A stretch of 64,000 nucleotides of DNA, taken from assembly GCA_030432565.1 (NCBI GenBank), contig JAUIGV010000001.1:124001-188000 (forward strand), written 5' to 3'. The position numbers and the translations under genes are program-made. The notes beneath the pieces are model-generated. The model worked only from the letters and a program-made list of their open reading frames with translations. It was not told the origin of the DNA and searched no databases. Source of the DNA: Verrucomicrobiia bacterium (GTDB lineage Bacteria > Verrucomicrobiota > Verrucomicrobiia > Verrucomicrobiales > Akkermansiaceae). This document shows, one piece after another, positions 37,070-47,000 of this stretch; position 1 is the first letter of the stretch; every line of letters begins with the position of its first letter.

Positions 37070-37840
37070 TTGGTTCAGTCTCATCCCTTGAGTCCGAATT
37101 CATCAGAGCACCCCGAGAACTCCGGCGGTGGGTTCTTTCCCCAGACCCGCTGGACCATGGTGGTGGCTGCCCGGGACGCTCCGGGTGTTGAGCAGGGTGA
37201 GGCACTCGCAGAGCTTTGTCGAATCTACTGGCGGCCGGTTTATCTATTTGTCCGGCAGAGGGGGAATTCACCCCAGGAGACGGAGGATCTCACCCAGGAG
37301 TTTTTTTATCGCCTGATTGATGGCGAATTCCTGCAGGGCGTGCAGGGCCCCCGGTTGGGGCGTCTTAGGTCGTTTATCTGTGTGGTCTTAAAGCGCTTTT
37401 TAGCGGACGACTATCACCGGCGGATGGCCCAAAAACGGGGGGGTGGTCAGGTGGTGGTTGATATCGATGGCCCCTCGGTGGAAGGGCAGATTATGGACGT
37501 GGATCGGGACGGGGTGGAACCTGAACGAGCCTTTGACCGGAGGTGGGCCCTGGACTTGCTGGACGAGGCACGCCGCCGTCTGAAGGAAGATTACCAACTT
37601 GCCGGGAAAGCCGGATTGTTTGAAGACCTCGAACCGACGATCAGCCCGCAGGGCGAGCGGGGCGGATATTCCGAATTGGCCGAAAAGCTTGGCCTGACCG
37701 CTGGTGCGGTGAAGGTGGCGGTTCATCGATTCCGTCAGCGTTACCGGGAGTGCCTTCTATCCGCTTTGCGCGATACGCTCGCGGAGGGAGAGGATCCTGA
37801 AGAGGAGTTGCGCTATTTACTTTCCCTCTTCTCCCGCTGA
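37070..37840 (+). CDS. ECF-type RNA polymerase sigma factor
   Basis: A sigma factor of about 250 residues. N-terminal 'FFPQTRWTMVVAARDAP' and 'TEDLTQEFFYRLIDGEFLQG' mark sigma region 2; a helix-turn-helix 'GYSELAEKLGLTAGAVKVAV' marks region 4. The start is uncertain. A TTG at 37070 opens the frame but is too close to AGGAG; a TTG at 37088 is possible; the first in-frame ATG (37157) falls inside the conserved region. The 3' end overlaps the convergent Ser/Thr kinase gene by 24 bp, an unusual tail-to-tail pairing of sigma and probable partner kinase. Confidence 0.88.
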   Translation: MVQSHPLSPNSSEHPENSGGGFFPQTRWTMVVAARDAPGVEQGEALAELCRIYWRPVYLFVRQRGNSPQETEDLTQEFFYRLIDGEFLQGVQGPRLGRLRSFICVVLKRFLADDYHRRMAQKRGGGQVVVDIDGPSVEGQIMDVDRDGVEPERAFDRRWALDLLDEARRRLKEDYQLAGKAGLFEDLEPTISPQGERGGYSELAEKLGLTAGAVKVAVHRFRQRYRECLLSALRDTLAEGEDPEEELRYLLSLFSR

Positions 37841-40800
37841 AGGCGCGGCGGTGGCGTTGACCAGAATGTGGAGATCGATGGGGGTGACGAAACCGGTCAG
37901 GTGTGGCCAATCAATACCCAGCTCTTCGAATTCATCCCGAACTGCTTTCAAGTCCCATAGGAAGAGTCGACCCCGATGATCTTCAGTCCCGATCAGAGCT
38001 CCGTCTTCGCTAATCGCAAGCGGCCATTGACTGTCAAAGCCGGGTTTGATCAAAACCTCCATGTTGCGCGGGTCCAGCACTTTGAGCTTGTCGTGGGCAT
38101 AGGAGACGGCCAGGGCGGTGCTTCGGGGGCTAAAGACCACCCGGCTGGTGGTTTGTTTTTCACCGGTGGTAATCTCCAGGTGTTTCTGTTCGGCCCAGTC
38201 ATCATTGACGCTCCAGAATTGGTAGCGCAATGAATTGCCGGTTGCGAGAAGCACGCGGCCGTTGTCATCGAGCTCTTCTGAAAAAGCGACTGTGGTGACT
38301 CCCCTGGTGTCCAGTTCCTTGGCCGGACTTGGATGGCTGACGGGTGATTCACCCTTTGCCGGTAGCTTGTAGATCTTTACTTTGTTTGTACTGTCTGGAT
38401 TTACGTTGTTGTTTCCAATTGCGAGCCATCTACCTTGAGGGTCGATATCGAACCATTTGCCGATGGGGGCTCTGGAATCAAAGCGGGGATCGGGATGGGA
38501 ATTTTGGATGAGTGTTTTTGATCCGTCGCTCGTGTCGATCAGCCACACCCCGGAGCTACTTGCCGCAATGAGCAATCGTTCGTCGGGAGTGACGGCAAGT
38601 TGCCGGCAATGGGTCAGATCGCTGAATCTTCTGGGTTCTGCGAAATGCATGGTGCAGGGAGTGAATGGCGTGTCGAGAAATGGCCCGAAGGGCTCCATGG
38701 GAATGATGGAGAGTTCCCGGCGGACGATTCCTTCCTCTCCTGCCATGTAAAACCACGATTCGGAGAAGGCGAGGCCAGCCGGTTTTGTCACATCATTGAA
38801 GCTGGCGAAATTCTGCCCTTTTCGGCCCCAAATGATGACGGAATCCTGGCCTGCGGTGGCAAAGGCGAGGCTGTAACGGTTGTTCTTGGGGTTCTTGCTT
38901 TTCGGGGAGACGCGCGAGTCCCAGGCCGACGCGACGATGCGTCCGCTTCCGCGATGGCCTATGGCATGGTAACAGACATTGGATTTCAGGACCCTAAGGC
39001 TGTATAGCTTCCCCTTCGAAATGACGGGGCCGAGTTGTTGTCCGTCCGGTGAAAAAGAGAAATCGGTGGCGAGGGCCCCATGGGACGAAAGTTGGCTCCA
39101 ATGGCAGGCGTCCCAAAGTTGGATCTCCCGATCGGAGGTGGTTGTGGTGGCTAGGAGTCGTTCGTCGGGGCTCCAGACAATTTTTTGAATGGCGGTTGAG
39201 TGGCCGGAGAGAGGGTGGTCGGAGTTGATGACCCCGGGTTCAAAGGCGACCAAAGCCCTGTCGTTATCTGCCATGGCCAGGTATGTGCCCGACGGACTCC
39301 AGGAGAGCTTCCATGGTTCAAATCCGGAACGTCCCTCGGGGAGTTTTTTTCCGGAAGACAATTCGAAGATCTCAAGCCGTCCGCCGCGGACGTCCCCGGT
39401 GGGACTTTGAATGCCAACCGCCAACTTGTCGGCCTTTGAGTTCAGCGAGAGGGAGATCGGTTGGCCGGAAAGAAGCAGAGGGTCCCGGAGCGGGGCGCCG
39501 TTCCAATCGAGGAAGACGACCGAGTTGGATTGGAGCAGGGCGATCCCCTGATCATCGGAAAGGAGGGCAAACTCCAGGTGACTCACCTCGGTAACCGGAA
39601 AAGCAGCTGAGCTCGTCTCAAGATCGAAGATCTCAATTTGTAAACTACTCGGAACCTCCGAAGCAATGATCAGATAGCGATGGTCTTTTCCCCCAAAGGC
39701 CAGCTGACAATTTTTAATCGAAAGTTTGGTCGAAATCGTGGCTCGGGCAGGTTCTTTGGTGTCGAGGTGTAGAATCTCAATTTGCTTCCGGTCACGGCCG
39801 ATGGCGACGAGCTTGTGATCCGATGAGAATGCCACAGGCGTCTGCGGGTCATTCAAAAGGAAACCAAGATCACTTTTCTCCATGTCGGAGCCGGCCAGGA
39901 TCGCGAGCGCCTCGTTACGAAGATCCTCACCAATCCAAATCTTTGATGCTTTGCCAATGTCGCTCAGAGCGTCCGAGCGCCATCTCTCGCCTTGAGCCTC
40001 CCTATTCTTGGTGGCCGATAGAACCAGTTTTTCTCGGAGCTCAATTCGACTCTCCTCGGCTTCCCGTTGCGCATCTTCCTTGAGTTCCTTGGCTTCAAGC
40101 GAGGACAACTGTTGGGCAATGATGCCGCCAATCAAAGTCAGGAGAATCAGGCTGGCCCCGACGACTCCAAGACGGTGCCGTTGCACGAACTTGCCGAGGC
40201 GGTAGACCTTGCTGGGCGGGCCGGCATAGACCGGAAGGTCACTAAGATAGCGTCCCACGTCCTGACCGAGTTCTTGCGCGGTTTCGTATCGTCGAGTGCG
40301 ATCTTTTTCAATGGCTTTCATGACGACCCAATCAAGGTCGTTTCGAAGCTCGCGTGCGAGGTGCTGCGCGTCCGAGTTTCGTTGTTTGGCGATCTGTTCC
40401 TGTTCGTCTTTACCGAGGGCCGTAAATCGGGCGGAGGCTCTGGGAGGCTCTAGCTCCAGTATCATCCTTCGCATGTCGTCATAGCCCTGTTTGGTGAGTT
40501 GATCCCGGCCTAGAGGGACACATCCTGCCAGGAGTTCATGGAGGACCACACCAAGTGAGTAGATGTCGCTGCGGGTGTCGATATCGAGCGCGTTGAGTCC
40601 GGCTTGCTCCGGACTCATGTACTCCGGGGTCCCGACCAAGCGGCCAAAGAGGGTAAAGAAGGTTTGTTCGGTGAGTTCGATGCCAATGGCTTTGGCCACT
40701 CCAAAGTCGATGATTTTGGGGCAGGGCGTTCCGTTGTCATCGGCGTGGACGAGAATATTGCCGGGTTTGAGATCCCGGTGAACAATGCCTTTTTGATGGG

Positions 40801-41308
40801 CGTGTTGAACTCCGTCGCAAATCTTTTTGAAGAGCTCAAGTCTTCGATTGATGGGAAGCTGGTTCTGGTCACAGAATTTGGTGAGAGGGAGTCCTTCCAC
40901 CAACTCCATCGCAAAGAAAGGCCGGCCAAGAGCAGTGGTGCCCGCATCATAGACCTTTGCGATGTTTGGGTGGTTCATCAAGGCGAGAGCCTGTCTTTCA
41001 GCCTCAAAGCGGGCCACGATTTCGCGTGAATCCATCCCCGGTTTGATGACCTTGACGGCCAGAGTTCGCTGAACGGGTTTATCCTGACGGGCTCGAAAAA
41101 CGACTCCGAACCCACCTTCGCCAATCTCTTCAAGAAGCTCGAACCGGCCGACCTTGTCGCCTGGTTTTTCAGCGACCTCATTTGAGAATTCCTCATCCGG
41201 CGGGTCGATTCCTTCCAGTCCCACAAGAAGATAGCAGGTGGGGCAGTAGGCTCCCTCAGTCGTTTTGTTTTCTGCTCCGCATTGGGGGCAGACGGAGTCA
41301 CTGTTCAT
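37817..41308 (-). CDS. Ser/Thr protein kinase with zinc ribbon and WD40-like propeller
   Basis: A 1163-residue transmembrane kinase. It starts with a zinc-ribbon-like CPQC...CPTC pair (residues 7-25). The kinase domain (about 56-320) has an intact glycine loop (IGEGGFGVVFRA), Lys86 (AVKVIKPG), HRDLKPGN, DFGVAKA and MSPEQAG. A membrane span (SLILLTLIGGIIAQ, about 385-405) and a coiled, Glu/Lys-rich linker lead to a WD40-type beta-propeller (about 480-1150). The kinase domain is canonical and probably active; the propeller may sense ligands or partners. It converges on the sigma factor gene with a 24-bp overlap. Confidence 0.88.
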   Translation of the reverse strand: MNSDSVCPQCGAENKTTEGAYCPTCYLLVGLEGIDPPDEEFSNEVAEKPGDKVGRFELLEEIGEGGFGVVFRARQDKPVQRTLAVKVIKPGMDSREIVARFEAERQALALMNHPNIAKVYDAGTTALGRPFFAMELVEGLPLTKFCDQNQLPINRRLELFKKICDGVQHAHQKGIVHRDLKPGNILVHADDNGTPCPKIIDFGVAKAIGIELTEQTFFTLFGRLVGTPEYMSPEQAGLNALDIDTRSDIYSLGVVLHELLAGCVPLGRDQLTKQGYDDMRRMILELEPPRASARFTALGKDEQEQIAKQRNSDAQHLARELRNDLDWVVMKAIEKDRTRRYETAQELGQDVGRYLSDLPVYAGPPSKVYRLGKFVQRHRLGVVGASLILLTLIGGIIAQQLSSLEAKELKEDAQREAEESRIELREKLVLSATKNREAQGERWRSDALSDIGKASKIWIGEDLRNEALAILAGSDMEKSDLGFLLNDPQTPVAFSSDHKLVAIGRDRKQIEILHLDTKEPARATISTKLSIKNCQLAFGGKDHRYLIIASEVPSSLQIEIFDLETSSAAFPVTEVSHLEFALLSDDQGIALLQSNSVVFLDWNGAPLRDPLLLSGQPISLSLNSKADKLAVGIQSPTGDVRGGRLEIFELSSGKKLPEGRSGFEPWKLSWSPSGTYLAMADNDRALVAFEPGVINSDHPLSGHSTAIQKIVWSPDERLLATTTTSDREIQLWDACHWSQLSSHGALATDFSFSPDGQQLGPVISKGKLYSLRVLKSNVCYHAIGHRGSGRIVASAWDSRVSPKSKNPKNNRYSLAFATAGQDSVIIWGRKGQNFASFNDVTKPAGLAFSESWFYMAGEEGIVRRELSIIPMEPFGPFLDTPFTPCTMHFAEPRRFSDLTHCRQLAVTPDERLLIAASSSGVWLIDTSDGSKTLIQNSHPDPRFDSRAPIGKWFDIDPQGRWLAIGNNNVNPDSTNKVKIYKLPAKGESPVSHPSPAKELDTRGVTTVAFSEELDDNGRVLLATGNSLRYQFWSVNDDWAEQKHLEITTGEKQTTSRVVFSPRSTALAVSYAHDKLKVLDPRNMEVLIKPGFDSQWPLAISEDGALIGTEDHRGRLFLWDLKAVRDEFEELGIDWPHLTGFVTPIDLHILVNATAAPSAGEEGK

Positions 41309-41458
41309 ATGCTGCAGTACTATGAGGTTTCCAGCCGGACGACAAGATGATCCTTCGATATCTGAAAAAGGAACGGGAATACGCGGGAGCCGGTTTCCAA
41401 GAATTTCATGGCACAGCGGACCGGAGTTGCTAACTTACCGGGAGTATTTCAAAATTCC

Positions 41459-42448
41459 ATGAAGCCAGAAAAGCACTCATTCGTTGTTGACCGCCGTTCC
41501 TTTCTCCGCCAATCGTCTGTCGCCGCAGCCGGTTTGGGAATTGGAGCCATACCCATCATTGGAGCTGAGAAGGAGAAAAAGAAGCCCGAAGCGGAGACCT
41601 TGGTGAAGACCTTTTATGACTCACTAAGCGAGGAAGAGAAGAAGGCGATGTGCTTTCCCTTTGACCATAAGCTTCGGTTAAAGATCGAAAACAACTGGCT
41701 CATCACCAAGAAGCTGGTGGAGGATTATTCCAAGGATCAACAAGCCATGATCAAGGAAATCTTCATGGGGATTCACAGCGAAGAGTATGCCCAAAAAGTT
41801 TACGATCAGGTGGAGTGGGACAGCGGCCTTGATGGGTTTGAGGGCGGGTCATCGGTGGCAATTTTTGGAACTCCGGGGACCGGAAAGTTTGAGTTTGTCC
41901 TGACCGGCCGTCATTGCACCCGTCGTTGTGATGGAGACTCGAATGAAGGAACGGCTTTTGGCGGTCCTTTGTTTTACGGACATGCAGCCGACAGTTTTAA
42001 CGAGAAACCCGATCACAAGGGGAACGCCTATTGGTATCAAGCCGTTCGAGCCAACGAGGTTTATCAAATGCTTGATGGTAAACAGCGCGAGGTCGCTCTT
42101 TGCGGGAAAAGCCGGGGTGAAAAAGGCCGGGCGACGGTGAAGTTGACTGGGAAGAAGAAAGGACTCGATGGCATCCGGGTGGGTGACATGAGCGGGGACC
42201 AAAAGGGGCACGTGCGCAAGGTTCTCGCAGATTTGATGGCTCCTTTCCGCGAGAAGGATTCCAAGGAAGCGTTGAAATTGGTTGAAGCCGGAGGCCTGGA
42301 CAACATTCATATGGCCTTCTACAAGGAAGAAAATATCGGCAATGATGAGATCTGGGATGTCTGGCAGCTGGAGGGACCGGGCATGGTCTGCTACTTCCGC
42401 GGTAAGCCACACGTGCATGCCTGGATGCACATTAAGAAGCCAGTATGA
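41459..42448 (+). CDS. DUF3500 family protein, Tat-exported
   Basis: A 329-residue protein. The twin-arginine leader (VDRRSFLRQSSVAAAGLGIG) is followed by the DUF3500 family signature ('TFYDSLSEEEKKAMCFPFDH', 'EFVLTGRHCTRRCDGDSNEG', 'HVHAWMHIKKPV'). The family is of unknown function. The start at 41459 is chosen for the leader; the frame also opens at 41408. The stop codon overlaps the ATG of the next gene by 4 bp (ATGA), so the two are coupled and probably act together. Confidence 0.85.
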   Translation: MKPEKHSFVVDRRSFLRQSSVAAAGLGIGAIPIIGAEKEKKKPEAETLVKTFYDSLSEEEKKAMCFPFDHKLRLKIENNWLITKKLVEDYSKDQQAMIKEIFMGIHSEEYAQKVYDQVEWDSGLDGFEGGSSVAIFGTPGTGKFEFVLTGRHCTRRCDGDSNEGTAFGGPLFYGHAADSFNEKPDHKGNAYWYQAVRANEVYQMLDGKQREVALCGKSRGEKGRATVKLTGKKKGLDGIRVGDMSGDQKGHVRKVLADLMAPFREKDSKEALKLVEAGGLDNIHMAFYKEENIGNDEIWDVWQLEGPGMVCYFRGKPHVHAWMHIKKPV

Positions 42449-43995
42449 TTCGTGGCTTGATCCTGACCGGGCTTTCGTTTGCCCGGCCGGTGTCTGGTCA
42501 CGAGTTGACCGGACACACCGTCTTGCTTCAGCCGATCGTCTTGGCTGACGATTCAGGCGATGGCGCGGCCAAGGCGAACCTGCCCGCAGAACTCATTGAT
42601 CTGCCCTTTCACCGATGGGATCTCGATTTCCAGATCCTTGAACCGATCGTGTGGTCGCGCCGGGAATTCCGGGACGGTGAGGTGGATGTCGATGTGATTG
42701 TGAAGGCGGCGACGAAGGAGGAGATCTTTCGGCAGCCGGGCAGGATTGCGAACATGTTTTTTGCCAAGAAGATCAATGGTAAGGTCGCTCCCAATGGTCT
42801 CGGTCAGCAACCGGGATGGGTGACTTTTTTCGCGCAGGGAGATGATCCGCCACCGGGGCAGGATGCCTTCGTGGTCGTGCACGAGGTGACCCATAATTTG
42901 GGACTGGCTCACACTGTGGACGATGCCGAGGTTCCGTCGGACATTCCCAATGTGATGGGTGATGGCGACTTTTTGGACCGAATTCGGGAAGACGGAATCA
43001 CGAGACACCAGGCTGCCACCATTCTCAAGAGTCCCCTCGTGCGCGAGACGGTGAAGTGCCTTCAGGGGAAGGAGGCAAAGCTTGCTTATCTCGGGGAGAA
43101 TTTTGAAGCCTATTACAGCGAGTTGAACCGGCGGGAGGTTGAGGCGATGACGGGCCAGGCGGTGGCAAAGGACTTGGCGGGAGAGACGTTGGAAAAAGAA
43201 GCCCGGCGGCGGTTCGGAGGTGCGGTGGTGGACTTTACCCCGAAGGAACGAGAGGTGGTTCTGTGGATGGTCGGCGAGTATCGTAAACTGCTGGTGGAAG
43301 AGTTTCCGCTTTTAGCCAATCAGCCGTGGCAGGTGATCAAGGTGAAAGGTGATCACTGCGCGGGCTTTTGCCACACGCGCGGGCTCTCGGTGGTGATTGC
43401 CGAGAGAGCCTTGGGACGCATGATCGAGGACTTTGAACGTCATGGAAAAAGCAAAGAGGCGTTGGCAGACGCTGGGACAATTATTGTTCACGAGCAAATT
43501 CACGTGCTCCAGCGATGCTATCCCCGAAAGTTTGCCAGTCTCTATACCGGGGTTTACGGATTGATCGATGGCGAGGTGGAGCGGGATGAGTGGGTGGAAC
43601 GGAACGAAATTCAGAACCCAGATGGTCTGGAGGGAAACCGCTGGATCGTGGAGCACGAGGGGAATCATTATTGGTTGAAGACGATCCTCGATGAGGAGGA
43701 CGATCCCGCAAGGATGCCGGCTTCCTTTCGAGAAGCGGTCATGCCATTGCAAAAAGTCAACGACACTTTTCGGGCGGTTTTGAAGAAGGAGGAAAAGAAG
43801 CCTCAACTTGTCGATCCGGCTGTCATCTCAGATTGGAAAAATCAATTTCCGATCCGAGTCGGACACGACCATCCCAACGAGATCTTCGCGTATCTTTTTC
43901 AAGCTGAGTTGACTCGAAAAATCGAGGGAGAGGAGCCCTCCGGTGACCCAATGACCAAGAAGACGATGGCGTGGGCGCGGAAGGAGTTGAAGTGA
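42445..43995 (+). CDS. Secreted metalloprotease-like protein with two HExxH sites
   Basis: A 516-residue exported protein with a short leader. A metzincin-type zinc motif HEVTHNLGLAH (146-156) has a Met-turn-like VMGDG (about 170-174). A second zinc-peptidase motif HEQIH occurs in the C-terminal half (349-353). A family name for the second half is not evident to me. Both motifs look intact, suggesting a two-domain protease or a fusion in which one site is catalytic. It is translationally coupled to the DUF3500 gene. Confidence 0.75.
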   Translation: MIRGLILTGLSFARPVSGHELTGHTVLLQPIVLADDSGDGAAKANLPAELIDLPFHRWDLDFQILEPIVWSRREFRDGEVDVDVIVKAATKEEIFRQPGRIANMFFAKKINGKVAPNGLGQQPGWVTFFAQGDDPPPGQDAFVVVHEVTHNLGLAHTVDDAEVPSDIPNVMGDGDFLDRIREDGITRHQAATILKSPLVRETVKCLQGKEAKLAYLGENFEAYYSELNRREVEAMTGQAVAKDLAGETLEKEARRRFGGAVVDFTPKEREVVLWMVGEYRKLLVEEFPLLANQPWQVIKVKGDHCAGFCHTRGLSVVIAERALGRMIEDFERHGKSKEALADAGTIIVHEQIHVLQRCYPRKFASLYTGVYGLIDGEVERDEWVERNEIQNPDGLEGNRWIVEHEGNHYWLKTILDEEDDPARMPASFREAVMPLQKVNDTFRAVLKKEEKKPQLVDPAVISDWKNQFPIRVGHDHPNEIFAYLFQAELTRKIEGEEPSGDPMTKKTMAWARKELK

Positions 43996-44007
43996 TTTTG
44001 CCGCGTG

Positions 44008-47000
44008 TCACTCTACGATCATGACACCCCTCATGATGGTCCAGTGGCCGGGATAGGAGCAGAGAAAGGGATACTTGCCGGGCTTCTTGGGGGCGATGAA
44101 GCGCAGGGATTCAATGGTATCCTTCTTAAGAAGCTTGGTGGCGTGAAGGATACGTTTGTCATCGGGGATGAATCCTTTTTTGGCGGCCTCTGGGTCGGCG
44201 GCCATGCGGTTGGCTGCTTCCCCGATTTCCTGGACGGAAGTGCCTTGGTCGAGAATGAGGAGGTTGTGCTCGGTGACGTCGGGGTTTGAGAAATGGAGTC
44301 GGACGGGCTTGCCTGCTTTGACGGTGAACTTTTCCTTGGTGAAGAGAAGTCGTTCGGGGATGCAGGAGATCTCGATGGTTTGAAGGCCTTTTTGAGCGTC
44401 GAAGGAGGCTTCGGTGGCGTTTTTGGTGGTGGGCTTCAGACGGTTCGATTTTTTGAAATCCGCGAGAGCCCTGGTGATGGCGGGAGCGTGTGCTGAGCCC
44501 TGCCAATGAGGTTTGAGGGTTGAGGAGTTGAGCGCGGTGCTGATGGCGTAGGCGAGGTGGGTGTCGGCTGGTTTCTCGAGGACTGTTGCTACGGTCTCTA
44601 TCAGTGATGAGGGAGGAATGGGTGATTCCGTGCGATTGCTGTGGGAGGGGAGGAGGTAGGACGCGCAGATGATGGCTTCGCGGCGGACGTGTTGGGAAGT
44701 ATGAGCGATGCCGTACTTGAGGAGGGCGAGGGATTTTTCGGGCGGGAGTTTTGCGGCCCAGAAACGGAGCGGGCCGAAGGCGGAGGCGGCGACGAGGTGG
44801 TTGTCGGAGTGGATGAGCTTCTCCAGAAGGTCTGCGTTGGGCTGGTCGAAGGCTTGGTGGAGCCAGAGGGCCTCGAGGAGGTGGAGAGGATTACTTTGTT
44901 TGGAAGCCCATTCCGAGAGCGTTTTGAGGATAGCCCCACGTGGGTGGACTGATTTTTCGAAAGGATCCGTCGAGACGTCGGCTCGGGCGCGGAGTTCGCG
45001 TTTGGCCCGGTAGCGGGTGCGGTAGTGGGGCGACTTGAGGTGCTCGAAGAGTTCTTGGAACGAGGCTTTGGCGATCTTCGGAGCGTCGGCGAGTTTGGCT
45101 CCCTTGGGAACGATGCGCCAGATGCGGCCGGCCTTGCGGTCCCGCCGTGGATCGCGGAGGGAGTATTGGGCGTGGCCTTTGACGGGATTGTACCAGTCGC
45201 AAACGTAGGCTGCTCCCCGAGGTCCGAATTTGAAATCGACGGGGATGAAGGAGAGGTTGGTAGAGAAGATAAGGTCGAGTTGATACTTCTCGGAGAAGTG
45301 GTCGGACTGCTCGTTCCATTGGTGGAATTCGACGCGGTTGGTGGGCTTGTAGCGGACTTTGATAAAGCCGCCCTGCATTTCCTTGGGCCAGAAGTCGTGG
45401 GAAACAAAGTCCTGACCGCAGACGCCTGAGTAGGCCTGCATGCCTTTGGCGCTGGGATGCTGAGTGGGGTAGTCGGGGTTGGTGGCGTGGAAGGTAGAGG
45501 CGAAGACGGGGTGGGAGGCCACGTGGTTTCCATAAGGGTCGAAGGTGACGCCCCAGGGGTTGGTGTTGGGATAGGCTCCGAATGCGGTGAGCTTTCGAGT
45601 GGAAGGATGGTAGAGGAACCAGGAAGAGTTTTTGGCGCGGATGGGCCCGTAAGCGGTCTCGGTTTGGGAATTGTGGAAGATGGATTCGCGAAAGAGGAGG
45701 TCGCCGCCAGGGGTCCAGGTGAAGTCGTGGAGCGCATGGTGGGAGTCCTCGCAGCCAAAGCCAGTGAAGACGATTTCGCGGTGGTCCATTTTGCCGTCGC
45801 CATCGGTGTCGGTGAGGTGGGTGAGATGGGGCTCTTCCGAGCAGAAGACGCCGCCGTTGCCATCGAGAACGAAGGAGAGAGGGATGTGGAGGTCATCGGC
45901 CCAGGTAATACATTTGTCTGCTTTGCCGTCTTGGTCGGTGTCTTCGAGGATGATGATTTTGTCGCAAGGCTTTTGGCCGGGGTAGATGTGTGGGTAGGTG
46001 ACGGAGGTGGAGACCCAGAGGCGGCCGTGCTTGTCCCAGCGCATTTGAATGGGGCAGGCCATTTCGGGGAAGTCTTCTTCGGAGGCGAAGCAGTTGACTT
46101 CGAAGCGCGGGTCGATTTTGAAGGCCTTCAGTTCGTCGGCGGGGGAGAGGAATTTGTTGGCTCCGCGCGAGAGGAGGACGTCGTCAAGCTTGGGGAGATT
46201 GGAGTCGTCGGGTTTGGCGAGCTTACCGGTGGCGACGGTTTGGTGAATGGCGGTGTCGCGATTGGCAACCATGAGGTCGAAGTTCCGCATGGCGGGGAGG
46301 AAGTCGAGGTAGCCATAGGATTTGTTGCGACCGCCGGTGTAGTAGAAGGTATTGAGTGGTCGGTAGCGGTAGTGGAATTGGGTGGCTTTATCGACGACGA
46401 GTTGGCGGAGGTCTTCGTTGATGGCGGTTGGGTCTTTGTCGAAGAGGGCTTTGAAGGCGACGTTTGCGAAACGCTGGTGGCCTTGGAGGTTGTTTTGGTG
46501 GCCGTCGATGGTCCGCTGAGCGCGCTTGCTGACGTAGATTTCAGCTTTGGTTCCATCGAAGACATTGGCAAAGCCGATGGAATGCTTTTTCGCACTTTCG
46601 GCAAGGGCCCGGGTGTAATTGGTGAGGTTTTCGTTATTTCGATCAGCGGCGTTGACAGCGGCGATGTTTTCACTGGCTGCAGGTGACAGGAGAACGATTT
46701 GCGGCGCGGATTGACCATTGTAAGCGTGTGATTTGAGGTGGGTCAGAAACTTGTCGAGCCGTTCTTTGAAAGCGGGGAGTCCTTCTTCTCCAGCGAAGGA
46801 TTCGTTGTAACCGTAAGCAGCGATGATGAGGTCGGCTTTGAAGTAGTGGAGGTGTTGGTCGAGGTCGCCGAAGTTGTCGGGGCGGGGCATGAGGTCGACC
46901 TCGTCGGCAGGCCAGGCGAGGTTGCGGACGGTGAGTTTGTGCTTGGGGTGGTGCTGGTGGAGGAGGGTTTCGAGGTGGCCGTAGCGGCGTTCGGCATCGA

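Noticed and set aside
44601-45896. Minus-strand open frame with Ser/Pro/Thr-rich product
   Set aside because: It is a second frame within the real 44008-48231 gene, with low-complexity composition.
45457-46686. Long plus-strand open frame opposite the ThuA/SGNH gene
   Set aside because: Antisense shadow caused by the base composition of the true gene; no start context or recognisable domain.
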